A DNA stretch of 64,000 nt from Sphingomonas sp. PR090111-T3T-6A (GTDB lineage Bacteria > Pseudomonadota > Alphaproteobacteria > Sphingomonadales > Sphingomonadaceae): NCBI RefSeq assembly GCF_000383095.1, contig NZ_AORL01000013.1, forward strand, positions 1-64,000, given 5' to 3'. A program made the position numbers and the translations under genes. This document shows, one piece after another, positions 1 to 8,644 of this stretch (position 1 is the stretch's first letter; every line of letters begins with the position of its first letter). The notes beneath the pieces were generated by a model. That model ran no database searches, was not told the origin of the DNA, and worked only from the letters and a program-made list of their open reading frames with translations.

Positions 1-66
1 GTAATAATGCTAATTATACCTAACTAACCAACGGTTTAGAACGCTCGTCAAAAAGGTATTGACGAG

Positions 67-2256
67 TCATATCTCGGTGTAACATATAGAATTCGATGAA
101 ACTTGACGAGACTCAAGAGAAAATCGTCTAGAACCGCGACTCTTATAATTTTCTGTTACATCATGAAGACGACCGGACTGTAGCAAATAGATAGTTTTGG
201 CTGCCATCACCGTCTCTGTCCGGTGCGCAATGACAATTCTGGTGATGCCCATGGCGGAAATCGCTTCGTTGATCCGGCGCTCATTGTTCGTATCCAGGCT
301 AGCAGTGCCTTCGTCGAGAATGAGGGCTTTCGGTCGCTGGTAAAGCGCCCTGGCAAGGAAAAGCCGCTGCTTCTGGCCGCCTGACAGGAAGGTTCCCATA
401 TCACCTGTGTGCGTCTCGTACCCCATAGGCATGCTCATAATCTCATTATGGATAAGAGCGATCTTCGCGACTTCTATCACACGGTCTGATGAGACGTTAT
501 CATCGAACATCGAGATATTATCGACTACCGATCCTGAGAAGAGTTGATCATCCTGCAATACCGCGCCGACTGCGCCGTAGAATTGAGACGCTGTAAGCGA
601 TGCCATGTCGGCACCCCCTAGTCGAAAAGTCCCGCCAGACAATGGTATCAGACCAAGCATAATTTTAACCAAAGTCGACTTGCCGCAGCCAGATGCGCCA
701 GTGATAGCAATGTGGTCGCCATCACGGACTTCCAGATTCAGGTTATTAAGAACTGCCGGCAATCCATCGCCATATCGATAGACAACGTTGTTCATTGAAA
801 ATGACCCGTCCACTGGGCCCGCCCCACTCATGCCATTCTGTTGAAAATAGGAATTTGGCTTGGATAACACGATGTCAGAAATTCTTTCCAGATGGAAATC
901 GGTCATGCGGTAAGACATCATCTGATCTAAGAATGAAGATGCTCTTTGAATGAATTGTGCACGATAGGCCGCATATGCAAAAACCATCCCAAGGGTAAAA
1001 CTACCGGAGATAACTAACCTAGCCGACAGCCAGATCGATAGGATTGCCTCTAGGCTATATATGAGGGTTACTTGATTGCCCAAGATGGCTGTTCGACGAT
1101 TATATCGTGCCAACGTATCGACTGATTCGGAAAGTAAGGTCTGCCAGATATTGTGGCGTGACATTTCTTTATTGAATATTTTTATAGTCGTCATTCCCCG
1201 GAGTGACTCAATCATATGCGATTGTTCTCGCGCCGATGCTCCTAGCGACGCATCCTGTGCGGAACGCACACGTCGTAGCGAGATTGCCCTCGTCACCCAC
1301 GCAGCAAGAAAACCCGTGACGGTTATCGCACCGAGCTTAGGACTATATAGGAAAAGCAACGCGATTGTAACCAATGCTAGCGCACCATCAAATGCAGCGG
1401 TAATCGCGCCTTCCGTCAAAAGCTGCCGTATCGGCGCAATCGATTGGAAACGTGCTAGCACTTCGCCGATATGGCGCCTGAAAAACCAATCGCCGTCGAG
1501 TTTGAACATGTGCCGAACGATATTTGTAGACAGACCGAAGCCGAGCTGACTTCCCGAAGACGTCGCGAGACCGGTGCGAATTGAAGCAGCGAGGAAATTG
1601 ATTATCGCAAGCCCGCCGAACCCCAGCGCGATGAGGGTTAGGGCGTCGAGGTCGGCGAGCGGGATCACGCGATCCGTGACGATCTGAAGATAATAGGGGG
1701 CAGCCAGTTGCGCCCCTTGGAGCACGATCGTCATCATGGCCATATGGCACAACGAGCCTAACAGCCCGCGGACGCCGGTCCAGAGTTGGTGTATCCGCAG
1801 GCGGCCTCGGAACCTACCTGTCTGGAAATTGATAGACCTGCTCATCTCCAGCGCGACGCCGGTGAAATGTGGCGAAATCGATGCGGCAGAAAGCCAGAGT
1901 GATTTGCCGGCAGGATCGTGTACCAGGTATCGTCCTAGCCGCTTGCGTTCCAGAACCACGAAATGGTTCATATTCCAATGCAGGATGGCGGGGAGCGCGA
2001 GCCGGTCCATGTCCGGAAGGTCGAGGGAGACCGGCCGGCAGCTCAGACCGACGCTATCGGCAATGGAGACGACATCTTTCAGCGTCGCGCCCGTTCTGGC
2101 GGATTGACCAGCCGATCTTAGGATCGAGAGGTCTATATGGAGGCCGAAATATCCGGCCACCATTGCAACGCAGGTCACCCCACACTCCGCCGTCTCCACC
2201 TGCTTAATTCTCTTGATACGCGATCGCATAGAAGGCCGGCTCCTGTTCGATTTCAA
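67..2256 (-). CDS. C39 peptidase-containing ABC exporter (bacteriocin/RiPP type)
   Basis: This inner-membrane exporter should cut a double-glycine leader and pump out the mature peptide. The N-terminal C39 peptidase shows Gln19 and Cys25 (in QVETAECGVTC), His98 (NHFVVL) and Asp114 (VHDP), the complete catalytic set. A transmembrane ABC half-transporter domain follows, then an ATPase with Walker A (GASGCGKST), signature LSGGQKQR and Walker B LILDEGTASLD. The longest frame starts at a TTG whose TTGA overlaps the stop of the upstream HlyD-like gene, suggesting translational coupling. An ATG at 2229 would still keep the whole peptidase. The double-glycine precursor at 4286 is the obvious substrate. 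Base composition is lower in GC than in the right part of the window. Confidence 0.93.
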   Translation of the reverse strand: MKSNRSRPSMRSRIKRIKQVETAECGVTCVAMVAGYFGLHIDLSILRSAGQSARTGATLKDVVSIADSVGLSCRPVSLDLPDMDRLALPAILHWNMNHFVVLERKRLGRYLVHDPAGKSLWLSAASISPHFTGVALEMSRSINFQTGRFRGRLRIHQLWTGVRGLLGSLCHMAMMTIVLQGAQLAAPYYLQIVTDRVIPLADLDALTLIALGFGGLAIINFLAASIRTGLATSSGSQLGFGLSTNIVRHMFKLDGDWFFRRHIGEVLARFQSIAPIRQLLTEGAITAAFDGALALVTIALLFLYSPKLGAITVTGFLAAWVTRAISLRRVRSAQDASLGASAREQSHMIESLRGMTTIKIFNKEMSRHNIWQTLLSESVDTLARYNRRTAILGNQVTLIYSLEAILSIWLSARLVISGSFTLGMVFAYAAYRAQFIQRASSFLDQMMSYRMTDFHLERISDIVLSKPNSYFQQNGMSGAGPVDGSFSMNNVVYRYGDGLPAVLNNLNLEVRDGDHIAITGASGCGKSTLVKIMLGLIPLSGGTFRLGGADMASLTASQFYGAVGAVLQDDQLFSGSVVDNISMFDDNVSSDRVIEVAKIALIHNEIMSMPMGYETHTGDMGTFLSGGQKQRLFLARALYQRPKALILDEGTASLDTNNERRINEAISAMGITRIVIAHRTETVMAAKTIYLLQSGRLHDVTENYKSRGSRRFSLESRQVSSNSICYTEI

Positions 2257-2819
2257 TGGGACGTGAGTTTCGCTTCACGCAGCCAACTGAAGAACGTCTC
2301 GCGCTCACCCGAAATAACTATCCTCGAGCCAGTTACGAAGTGCGCGCGGTTACTCGACCGTGGAGCAAACAGATGGGGCAACATCTCGAGAGTGACGACG
2401 CGATCCGTCCCAGAGCGACGGTTGCCATTAGACGCGGCCGGTAGAATCGCTTCCAACGAAACGACCCGGAGGTCAGGGGTTTCGGTATCGATTCGATAGG
2501 TTCCTAGAGGCTTCGCTTGGACGATCTGCCCAAGATGCAGATTGGGGACGGTTTCATGCCGATTGGGAAGCCGTACCAGGATCAGCGTCGCGTCTCTTGG
2601 TGTCCTGTCTCGCAGACCTACAACGACACCAACGAGAGGCTCGCGGAAGCCCGAAGCGTGGACAGTCACGAAAATCCCGAGTACGGCGATGGAAGCGATG
2701 AGCAACCCCGAAAGTCGGTAAAGCGTCTGCGGAGCACCTCCGAAGACTTCCCCGTAAATCCTAACGGAGCGGCTCCGAATGGCCTCTTCTCGGAAGAGGC
2801 CGAGCGCCTTGGGTTCCAT
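2253..2819 (-). CDS. Miniature HlyD-like membrane fusion protein
   Basis: The first ~60 residues match the start of HlyD-type adaptors of C39 exporters: a cytoplasmic LFREEAIRSRS...GEVF segment, then one transmembrane helix (LIASIAVLGIFVTVHA). The last ~25 residues (GSRIVISGERETFFSWL) resemble the adaptor's membrane-proximal C terminus. In between, the coiled-coil hairpin and lipoyl half-domains of normal adaptors (about 400 residues) are missing; the protein has about 188. I chose the ATG at 2819 because AGAAGAG lies five bases upstream; the frame is open up to 2909. It overlaps the exporter gene. It may be a degenerate or a specialised short adaptor. Confidence 0.75.
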   Translation of the reverse strand: MEPKALGLFREEAIRSRSVRIYGEVFGGAPQTLYRLSGLLIASIAVLGIFVTVHASGFREPLVGVVVGLRDRTPRDATLILVRLPNRHETVPNLHLGQIVQAKPLGTYRIDTETPDLRVVSLEAILPAASNGNRRSGTDRVVTLEMLPHLFAPRSSNRAHFVTGSRIVISGERETFFSWLREAKLTSH

Positions 2820-3064
2820 CGCATCTCTTCTATCGCAGTTGACAGGTCGGACGAAGATTCGGCCACCGCACGAGAGAGTTTTACGGAAGTCTCCGCGCCG
2901 TTCGGGCACGTGCGTGGTATGCCAGCCCAGCCGCTACGGAATGTCGCCCATAGGCGGAAAACCCTTCCGATCCCTGCTTTCAAAAGAGCAGGTTCGGGCA
3001 TCTAAATTTTTCTGCAAAGGCCTGCACTGCTTGCGAGGTTGTGAATTCAAACGAACCGCTGACG

Positions 3065-4108
3065 TCATGCCCGCGACCCCCTATCCAACATGGAAGCCAT
3101 GTTACGGGCGAACATCCTCGAGATTGCCCCCTCAGTCGGACCGTCAAGAATTGCCCACTGCCCCGACGGGTTGCATTCGAGGAACACGATCTTACCCTCT
3201 TTCGTTACAACAAAATCAAATACACCGGAATCCAACTTAAGATCAGCAAGATACTTCTTGATTGCAGAAGAAGTACACATGTCTAACTCAGTCTGAGTGA
3301 TCGCAAGACGCGGATCTTTCTCCGCCCTGCGCCAATCCAGTCTTGCATTTTCGACGTTCTGTGACTGTATCTTGTATGCAATGATGTCATCGTGAAAGCA
3401 AACGACCCTTAATTCATGGATTTTATCTAAGCGCTCCTGAACAATCATAGGGGCTGATAAAAATTGGTCCGCTAGCGCAGCTTGAACTTCTGAACCTGTA
3501 ATCTCATTCGTCATAATAAAAATTGACCGCTGTCCCTCATCACTCCCCTCGGCCGGAAATCCCGGCGCTCCGGCTATATCTAAAGGCTTCACGATGCAGG
3601 CCCCGTTATATCGAATAAATTCAGCGATGTCGTCCCGACTACTGCTGACGATTGTCGATGGGATATTGAAACCGCACGTCCGGGCCGCTGCAAGCTGATT
3701 TATCTTCCTGTTAAGGACCACCCTGTGCTGGCCACCGTTTATAACCCTCAACATGAATGATTCAACTAGACCACTTACATAGGCCTCTCTCGTCGCCACC
3801 TCAAAATGCTTCCGCTGGTCATCCTCGCAGGCAACCGTGCTCGAATGGAATTTATTTCGGAACCACCAGTTAAAATCTCTAATTGGGCCACTGACGAAAC
3901 CGCCTCCATATTGTGGCAGGATGATCTGCTCTGAGATCGATGCATTACTCAATGTTAGGGAAACGGGATCGGGTGAGGATCGATAGTCAGAAATTGGCGT
4001 ATATATACCGACCTTGACGCCCATGGCCGCCAAACATCCGCACACCCGGCGTACATGTGGATCAGACGGATTACCGAAAACTGCCCAGTGCTTCATGAGC
4101 CTCCGCAT
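3065..4108 (-). CDS. ATP-grasp peptide ligase, graspetide (MvdC/MvdD-like) type
   Basis: Predicted to activate Asp/Glu side chains of the precursor with ATP and join them to Thr/Ser (ester) or Lys (amide). Supporting motifs are a nucleotide-binding core segment (YNGACIVKPLDIAG), MIVQERLDKIHELRVVCFHDD, and the C-terminal metal-binding motif ECNPSGQW, close to the E-x-N-P-x-G-Q-W motif of graspetide ligases. Its 347 residues fit the family. It opens the leftward operon (ligase, mini-HlyD, exporter), divergent from the precursor gene. The start may be the ATG at 4108 or at 4096; GGAGG lies only three bases before the latter. Family membership is fairly sure; the bond type formed is inference. 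Confidence 0.85.
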   Translation of the reverse strand: MRRLMKHWAVFGNPSDPHVRRVCGCLAAMGVKVGIYTPISDYRSSPDPVSLTLSNASISEQIILPQYGGGFVSGPIRDFNWWFRNKFHSSTVACEDDQRKHFEVATREAYVSGLVESFMLRVINGGQHRVVLNRKINQLAAARTCGFNIPSTIVSSSRDDIAEFIRYNGACIVKPLDIAGAPGFPAEGSDEGQRSIFIMTNEITGSEVQAALADQFLSAPMIVQERLDKIHELRVVCFHDDIIAYKIQSQNVENARLDWRRAEKDPRLAITQTELDMCTSSAIKKYLADLKLDSGVFDFVVTKEGKIVFLECNPSGQWAILDGPTEGAISRMFARNMASMLDRGSRA

Positions 4109-4202
4109 ATCACCGAACGCCGATAAAACTGATGTCGAGGCTGAAATATAGTTACAAACGTGAAACTATAATCATTAAAACTTGGACATGTTCATTTTGG
4201 CG

Positions 4203-4218
4203 GTCAATATACATTGAC
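4203..4218. promoter_or_regulatory. Inverted repeat in divergent promoter region
   Basis: GTCAAT-ATAC-ATTGAC is a perfect 6-bp inverted repeat with a 4-bp spacer. It lies in the AT-rich gap between the leftward ATP-grasp gene and the rightward precursor gene, where both promoters must be. It could be an operator controlling both operons. No regulator gene is seen in the cluster, so the binding protein is unknown. Confidence 0.4.
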
Positions 4219-4248
4219 TCCTATACTTCCATCACAATCCTTATCGAC

Positions 4249-4265
4249 TCGCGCAATGTGCGCGA
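4249..4265 (+). promoter_or_regulatory. Hairpin just upstream of the precursor RBS
   Basis: TCGCGCA-ATG-TGCGCGA is a perfect 7-bp, GC-rich stem with a 3-nt loop. It ends nine bases before the strong Shine-Dalgarno GGAGG (4275-4279) of the precursor gene. It may be a 5' stabilising stem for an abundant peptide mRNA or a protein-binding palindrome. The function is inference; the structure is plain in the sequence. Confidence 0.5.
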
Positions 4266-4285
4266 ATAAGTGATGGAGGCGTTAA

Positions 4286-4471
4286 GTGGGGCATTTCCTT
4301 TTCTCGAAGAACGAGGCTTCTCAGAATCAACCGCTTGCCGAGCTGAGTGACGATCAGCTAATGTTGGTCGCGGGCGGCGCCGGTACCACCGACGACGGTG
4401 ACGACTGGAATGATTGCGGCTGCATCACCGATTGCGGTGATGGATGCCGCGAGATCCAATACGACTGCTAA
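4286..4471 (+). CDS. Double-glycine precursor peptide, Asp/Thr/Cys-rich core
   Basis: A 61-residue peptide with GTG start; GGAGG (4275-4279) sits six bases upstream. The leader ends in a textbook double-glycine motif, LSDDQLMLVAGG (residues 20-31), the substrate signature of C39 exporters. The predicted core is residues 32-61. It begins with Thr34-Thr35 followed by an acidic run (Asp36, 37, 39, 40, 43), as in graspetide cores where Thr/Ser hydroxyls are esterified to Asp/Glu. Then come five cysteines (44, 46, 50, 54, 61) in the pattern C-x-C-x3-C-x3-C-x6-C. The core has no lysine, so ester rather than amide rings are expected. With five cysteines one stays unpaired, or pairs between molecules, or is modified. 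I do not recognise this core from any named peptide. Confidence 0.85.
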   Translation: MGHFLFSKNEASQNQPLAELSDDQLMLVAGGAGTTDDGDDWNDCGCITDCGDGCREIQYDC

Positions 4472-4478
4472 GTCGTTC

Positions 4479-4527
4479 TGCTAGCGGCCTTCGTCATCCG
4501 ACCAAGTTGGGTGACGAAGTGCTAGCA
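4479..4527 (+). terminator. Long hairpin after precursor gene (attenuator/terminator-like)
   Basis: The outer arms TGCTAGC (4479-4485) and GCTAGCA (4521-4527) pair perfectly. The inner arms CTTCGTCA (4489-4496) and TGACGAAG (4512-4519) pair perfectly and extend by a wobble and two GC pairs. The loop is about eight bases. There is no clear U-tract, so it may be a processing or stabilising stem that sets a high precursor-to-enzyme ratio rather than a full terminator. Confidence 0.6.
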
Positions 4528-4672
4528 AAGATCGTCATTCTCCCAAGGCCGCCGAGGAGTTCCTAAGCCACTTGCCACGGGTTGAAGACGGCCAACGGTC
4601 TAAATTGGAATCGTAAAGTCTTCGCGAATAGTTTGTTCACACCGTGACCGCCTAACCTAGAAGGTTCTGCAA

Positions 4673-5026
4673 ATGCCTGTCGAGATTTTACCACAGTTCG
4701 ATGGTATAGGATTGGCGTCAGGAGGAGATGGTCTATCTGTCATTCTATTTGCGAAAGCTCACTGCGAGCCATGCAAAGGAGCGTTCGACCTTATTGGTGA
4801 GCTTGAGAAAATCGACTCAGGGAGATGGAATTTTTATTATGCCTTCCTATCGAAGCAGAGCCATCGGGAACTCACTGCTTTGGGCGAGGCGATCGAATTT
4901 TTCCCATCCGTATCGGTGCGAAGAGCAGGAGCCGTGGTGGCTCACCGATACGGTTTCCCACGGCCGGCCGACACAAAGCTTATTGATGAATATAGCCAGT
5001 GGATTCAGGATGCTCTGAAGCATTGA
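4673..5026 (+). CDS. Small thioredoxin-like CxxC protein
   Basis: 117 residues with a thioredoxin-fold core: a hydrophobic strand LSVILFAKAHCEPCK carrying Cys31-Glu-Pro-Cys34, and later a strand ending FFPSVSVRRAGAVV where a cis-Pro loop is expected. No signal peptide is visible, so it is probably cytoplasmic. It starts with ATG eight bases after AAGG. It lies between the Cys-rich precursor and the Fic gene and reads in the same direction. A role in forming or reducing disulfides of the five-Cys core is the simplest inference; reduction of a modifying enzyme is an alternative. Confidence 0.7.
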   Translation: MPVEILPQFDGIGLASGGDGLSVILFAKAHCEPCKGAFDLIGELEKIDSGRWNFYYAFLSKQSHRELTALGEAIEFFPSVSVRRAGAVVAHRYGFPRPADTKLIDEYSQWIQDALKH

Positions 5027-5064
5027 CCACACATCCCATAGATTCTCGCTAGCGAAGGCAAAAT

Positions 5065-5850
5065 ATGGCTAGACTTTTGGAGATACGTGTCCCTGGAGAT
5101 CCATCGGTCGAATGCGGATTGTTACGCGATCTGGAACTCGAGGCGATGACCATAGCTGCGCAGGGTGCGTATGACTTCAATAACATACTTGATGATCTTG
5201 CATATAGCTTCGCGTCTGATCCGGCAATGTTCAGCGCACTTGAAGATCCCTTGTCGAGCTATCTTCCACGCAGCGAAACACACTGCGCTCTCCAAAACCG
5301 GACCTTGGGGGAAAGGGGCTCGTTAAGGGCCTTAGATGGCGTTGCGCTAAGCGATGTCTTGCGCTCTGATAAATCTTTTCTGGACGCCCTTCTAGCTGTC
5401 CAATCACTCTCGCTGAGCGAGTTGGCTCATGTTCGGCCTGGAAATATATTTTCGACCGCCGACGATATGGGAACAAGGAAGCTTTTTCCGCCATCCGATC
5501 AGATCCTCCCGTTGTTCGCAAAAGTCGTGAGAACGGCGCGCGAGCTGGGCGAAAGTTCGCAGCTCTTGGCAGCGATATATATCTACAACATGATCTTGGT
5601 CATTCACCCATTCCGTGACGGTAACGGCCGCGTAGGCCGGATAATGCTAAATTGGCAGTTTCGGATGATCGTCCCTGGCTTTGATTACCTGCCTCTTTAT
5701 GAGACTCGTCAATATTCCATGGGCGGGTGGTTATTGGCTCTGCGTCGGGTGGAACGTCAGGACGATTGGCAAGCGCTAATCCGATACATTCAAAATGTGT
5801 CGGCTGTTTGGCGCATTGTTCTGGAAAGAAAGGCGCAACGACGGATTTGA
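5065..5850 (+). CDS. Fic-domain protein within the peptide cluster
   Basis: 261 residues with a complete Fic motif HPFRDGNGRVGR starting at His181, the catalytic histidine of enzymes that move AMP or other phosphate-containing groups onto hydroxyls. An all-helical N-terminal half precedes it. I did not find a convincing inhibitory helix motif (S/T-x-x-x-E-G/N). GAAGG precedes the ATG by six bases. Its position after the precursor and the CxxC protein, and before a TonB receptor gene, suggests it belongs to the peptide pathway. It could modify Thr/Tyr of the peptide, regulate the ligase or exporter, or give immunity; none of these is shown by the sequence. The GC content matches the cluster. 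Confidence 0.85.
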   Translation: MARLLEIRVPGDPSVECGLLRDLELEAMTIAAQGAYDFNNILDDLAYSFASDPAMFSALEDPLSSYLPRSETHCALQNRTLGERGSLRALDGVALSDVLRSDKSFLDALLAVQSLSLSELAHVRPGNIFSTADDMGTRKLFPPSDQILPLFAKVVRTARELGESSQLLAAIYIYNMILVIHPFRDGNGRVGRIMLNWQFRMIVPGFDYLPLYETRQYSMGGWLLALRRVERQDDWQALIRYIQNVSAVWRIVLERKAQRRI

Positions 5851-5961
5851 GGCAGACCTCTGTCGTATAGTACGTTTGTCATCTTGGCGGCTTTGACGGA
5901 TTCCAATGCGCCTGCGCAGACCAATTGAGCGTGGCTGTGCTGTTTATGACGGGGGTTGTGA

Positions 5962-8637
5962 TTGCGTTTCGTTCTGATAGCGGGAAGTTACCTGATCGGC
6001 GTGGCAGAGGTGGCTGCTAGTCTTGCTGCGCCCTTGGCCGCGCAACCGGCGCCGGCGCCTCCATTCTCACGTGGTTCTATAGCCGCAGACCCTTCCGATC
6101 CGGACGGTGCTGACATCTTGGTTCGTGGCAAGCGTCCGGTTGGTGCCGTCGCGGGAGGCGTTCCCGCCGAATTGGAATATAGTTCGGCCGACATCCGAGC
6201 ACTCGGTATCAGTTCGGTGTCCGACATCTTAGATGAGCTTGCACCCCAAATCCGAAGCGATCGGGGCCGTGGCGGCGAATCCCCAATCCTTCTGCTCAAC
6301 GGCAAACGCATTTCGAGCTTCACCGAGATCAGGGATATCCCCGCCGAGGCTATATTGCGGGTTGATGTACTCCCCGAGGAAGTCGCTCTCAAGTACGGCT
6401 ATGCCGCTGATCAGCGTGTAGTAAATTTCGTGCTTCGCCGGCGCTTCCGTGCCACGACAGGAGAAGGCAGCGGCACCCTTACTACGGAGGGCGGCGGTGG
6501 AAGCGGAACGGCCAGCCTCGATTTTCTACGCATTCGTGGTGACACGCGGCTCAATTTCGACGCGAAGCTTGCCGAGACAGGACACCTTACGGAGCACCAG
6601 CGTGGCATCGGATCTTTCGCCGGTGACCGCCCCTATGACTTTACGGGGAACATCATCGGCCTGCTACCCAGCGGTGAGATCGACCCTGCGTTGAGCTTGG
6701 AAGCAGGCAGAACCGTCACTGCGGCTGGTGTTCCCGCATCTGCGGCGAATGGGACGCCCGAATTGGACGATTTCGTGCCGCTTGCCAGTCGGCTGAATGC
6801 CAGCAACGTCTCATCGTATCGCACGCTGGTGCCGGCGAGCCGTACGCTTTCGCTCAACTCGATTTTCGCGACGCCCATTACTGACCGGATCAGCGGCACG
6901 ATGAACGGCACGCTCGATCTGTCCGAGAGCGATTCGTTGCGTGGTCTGCCCGGTTCGCGGCTCGTGTTGCCATCGACCGATCCCTTTTCGCCTTTCACCG
7001 ACGACGTCGAACTCGACCGCTATCTCGACCCGCAACCACTCAGGCAGACGGTGACGACGCTTAGTAGCCACCTCGGCGTCAGCCTTGATGGTGACATAGC
7101 GAGATGGCGCCTCTCCTTCACCGGCACCTACGACTATAGTAACACCCTCACTCTCGCCCAAACCGGGGTAGATAGCACCGCTCTACAAGGCGCATTTGAA
7201 GACGGTGATCCCACCCGAAATCCGTTCGGGAAAATCCCGGCGGCCTGGCTTGGGGATGTTGCGACGTCACGGGCGCGGGCGATCTCCAGTAGCGGCAATT
7301 TCCAGTTCGTCGGCAGCGGTCCGATCCTACAACTGCCGGCCGGCGCGCTTGCTGCTACGGCGAAGATCGGTGTAACGGCGAGCGACTTTGGCTCGAATTC
7401 GTTACGGGGCGGGGTAAAGCAGTATGCTTCGCTTTTCCGAAGCGACATCAGTAGCCAAATTAGTTTGGATATTCCGCTTACTAGCCGCGGCAACCATGTA
7501 CTTGGTGCGATTGGAAGTCTTTCTACCAATGCGAACTTTGCCGTAGATCAGCTCTCGCATTTCGATACGTTGACTTCGACGGGCTACGGATTCAGCTGGG
7601 GGCCGATCGATGGGATCGAAATCATCGGTTCGACCACTTACGACGAGAGCGCGCCTAGCGTCCAGCAGCTTGGCAACCCCTTAGTAGTGACCCCAGACGT
7701 GCCCATTTTTGATTATTACACAGGCCGAACGCTCGATGTTACGGAATCGGCTGGCGGTAATCCGGACTTACGTTCAGATCATAGACATGTCGAAAAACTT
7801 GGATTGACGATCAAGCCGTTGAGAAAAACCGACTTCACTATCACTGTCAACTACATTCACAGCAGTATCCGTGACGCGATCGCCTCCTTCCCCTCAACAA
7901 CTGCGGCGATCGAGGCGGCTTTCCCGAACCGCTTCACTCGTGATGCGGAAGGTGATCTCCTAGAAATCGACGAGCGTCCGGTCAATTTCGCTCGAGAAAT
8001 GCGGCAGGAGTTGCGGTGGGGCTTCAACTTAACCGAGAGGCTCGCGTCGTCGACCAAGATCGTCAATGCCTATCGTGCCTTACAATCGGCGGCTGGGCCC
8101 CTCGTTCAACGCCCTGCGCAGGGTAGTGAGAAGCGTGTTCAGGACGGCAGACTTCAATTCGGCTTCTACCACACGTGGTTTTTCCGGGATGACATCCTGA
8201 TCCGCCAAGGTGGGCCAAAACTGGATCTGCTTGACGGGGGCACAACCGGCTCGGGTGGAGGGCAGGCTCAGCACGAGTTGGAATGGCAACTCGGCTATTC
8301 AAACAACGGCATCGGCGCAAGACTGACCGGCCAGTGGAAAAGCGCTACTACTGTTAAAGACGGTGCTGATTCGCCGACTGGGAACATCCATTTCTCTTCG
8401 TTAGCTACAGCAAATTTTCGATTGTTCATCAACTTTGGTCAGCGGGCTTCGCTGGTAAGTCAGTATTGGGCGCGAGGTCTGCGACTTATTTTATCAGTAA
8501 ACAACATTCTCGACAGTCGCCAGCATGTCCATGATGCGAACGGCGATACACCACTTGGCTATCAACCGGCCTATCTCGATCCGCTAGGACGCACGATCAA
8601 AATCAGCATACGTAAGTTATTCTTATCCAAGGGATGA
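5962..8637 (+). CDS. TonB-dependent outer-membrane receptor of the peptide cluster
   Basis: 891 residues. An N-terminal hydrophobic signal region is followed by a periplasmic start with ADILVRGKRP (TonB-box-like), a plug domain (SVSDILDELAPQIRS...ILLLNGKRISS...VDVLPEEVALKYGY) and a long beta-barrel ending in ISIRKLF. The start used is TTG; no better in-frame ATG was found, so the signal peptide start is uncertain. It is the last gene of the rightward group. In this position it might import the mature, metal-bound or recycled peptide, or be the peptide's own target or immunity receptor. The link to the cluster rests on orientation and shared low GC, not on motif. Confidence 0.88.
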   Translation: MRFVLIAGSYLIGVAEVAASLAAPLAAQPAPAPPFSRGSIAADPSDPDGADILVRGKRPVGAVAGGVPAELEYSSADIRALGISSVSDILDELAPQIRSDRGRGGESPILLLNGKRISSFTEIRDIPAEAILRVDVLPEEVALKYGYAADQRVVNFVLRRRFRATTGEGSGTLTTEGGGGSGTASLDFLRIRGDTRLNFDAKLAETGHLTEHQRGIGSFAGDRPYDFTGNIIGLLPSGEIDPALSLEAGRTVTAAGVPASAANGTPELDDFVPLASRLNASNVSSYRTLVPASRTLSLNSIFATPITDRISGTMNGTLDLSESDSLRGLPGSRLVLPSTDPFSPFTDDVELDRYLDPQPLRQTVTTLSSHLGVSLDGDIARWRLSFTGTYDYSNTLTLAQTGVDSTALQGAFEDGDPTRNPFGKIPAAWLGDVATSRARAISSSGNFQFVGSGPILQLPAGALAATAKIGVTASDFGSNSLRGGVKQYASLFRSDISSQISLDIPLTSRGNHVLGAIGSLSTNANFAVDQLSHFDTLTSTGYGFSWGPIDGIEIIGSTTYDESAPSVQQLGNPLVVTPDVPIFDYYTGRTLDVTESAGGNPDLRSDHRHVEKLGLTIKPLRKTDFTITVNYIHSSIRDAIASFPSTTAAIEAAFPNRFTRDAEGDLLEIDERPVNFAREMRQELRWGFNLTERLASSTKIVNAYRALQSAAGPLVQRPAQGSEKRVQDGRLQFGFYHTWFFRDDILIRQGGPKLDLLDGGTTGSGGGQAQHELEWQLGYSNNGIGARLTGQWKSATTVKDGADSPTGNIHFSSLATANFRLFINFGQRASLVSQYWARGLRLILSVNNILDSRQHVHDANGDTPLGYQPAYLDPLGRTIKISIRKLFLSKG

Positions 8638-8644
8638 TCTGCAT

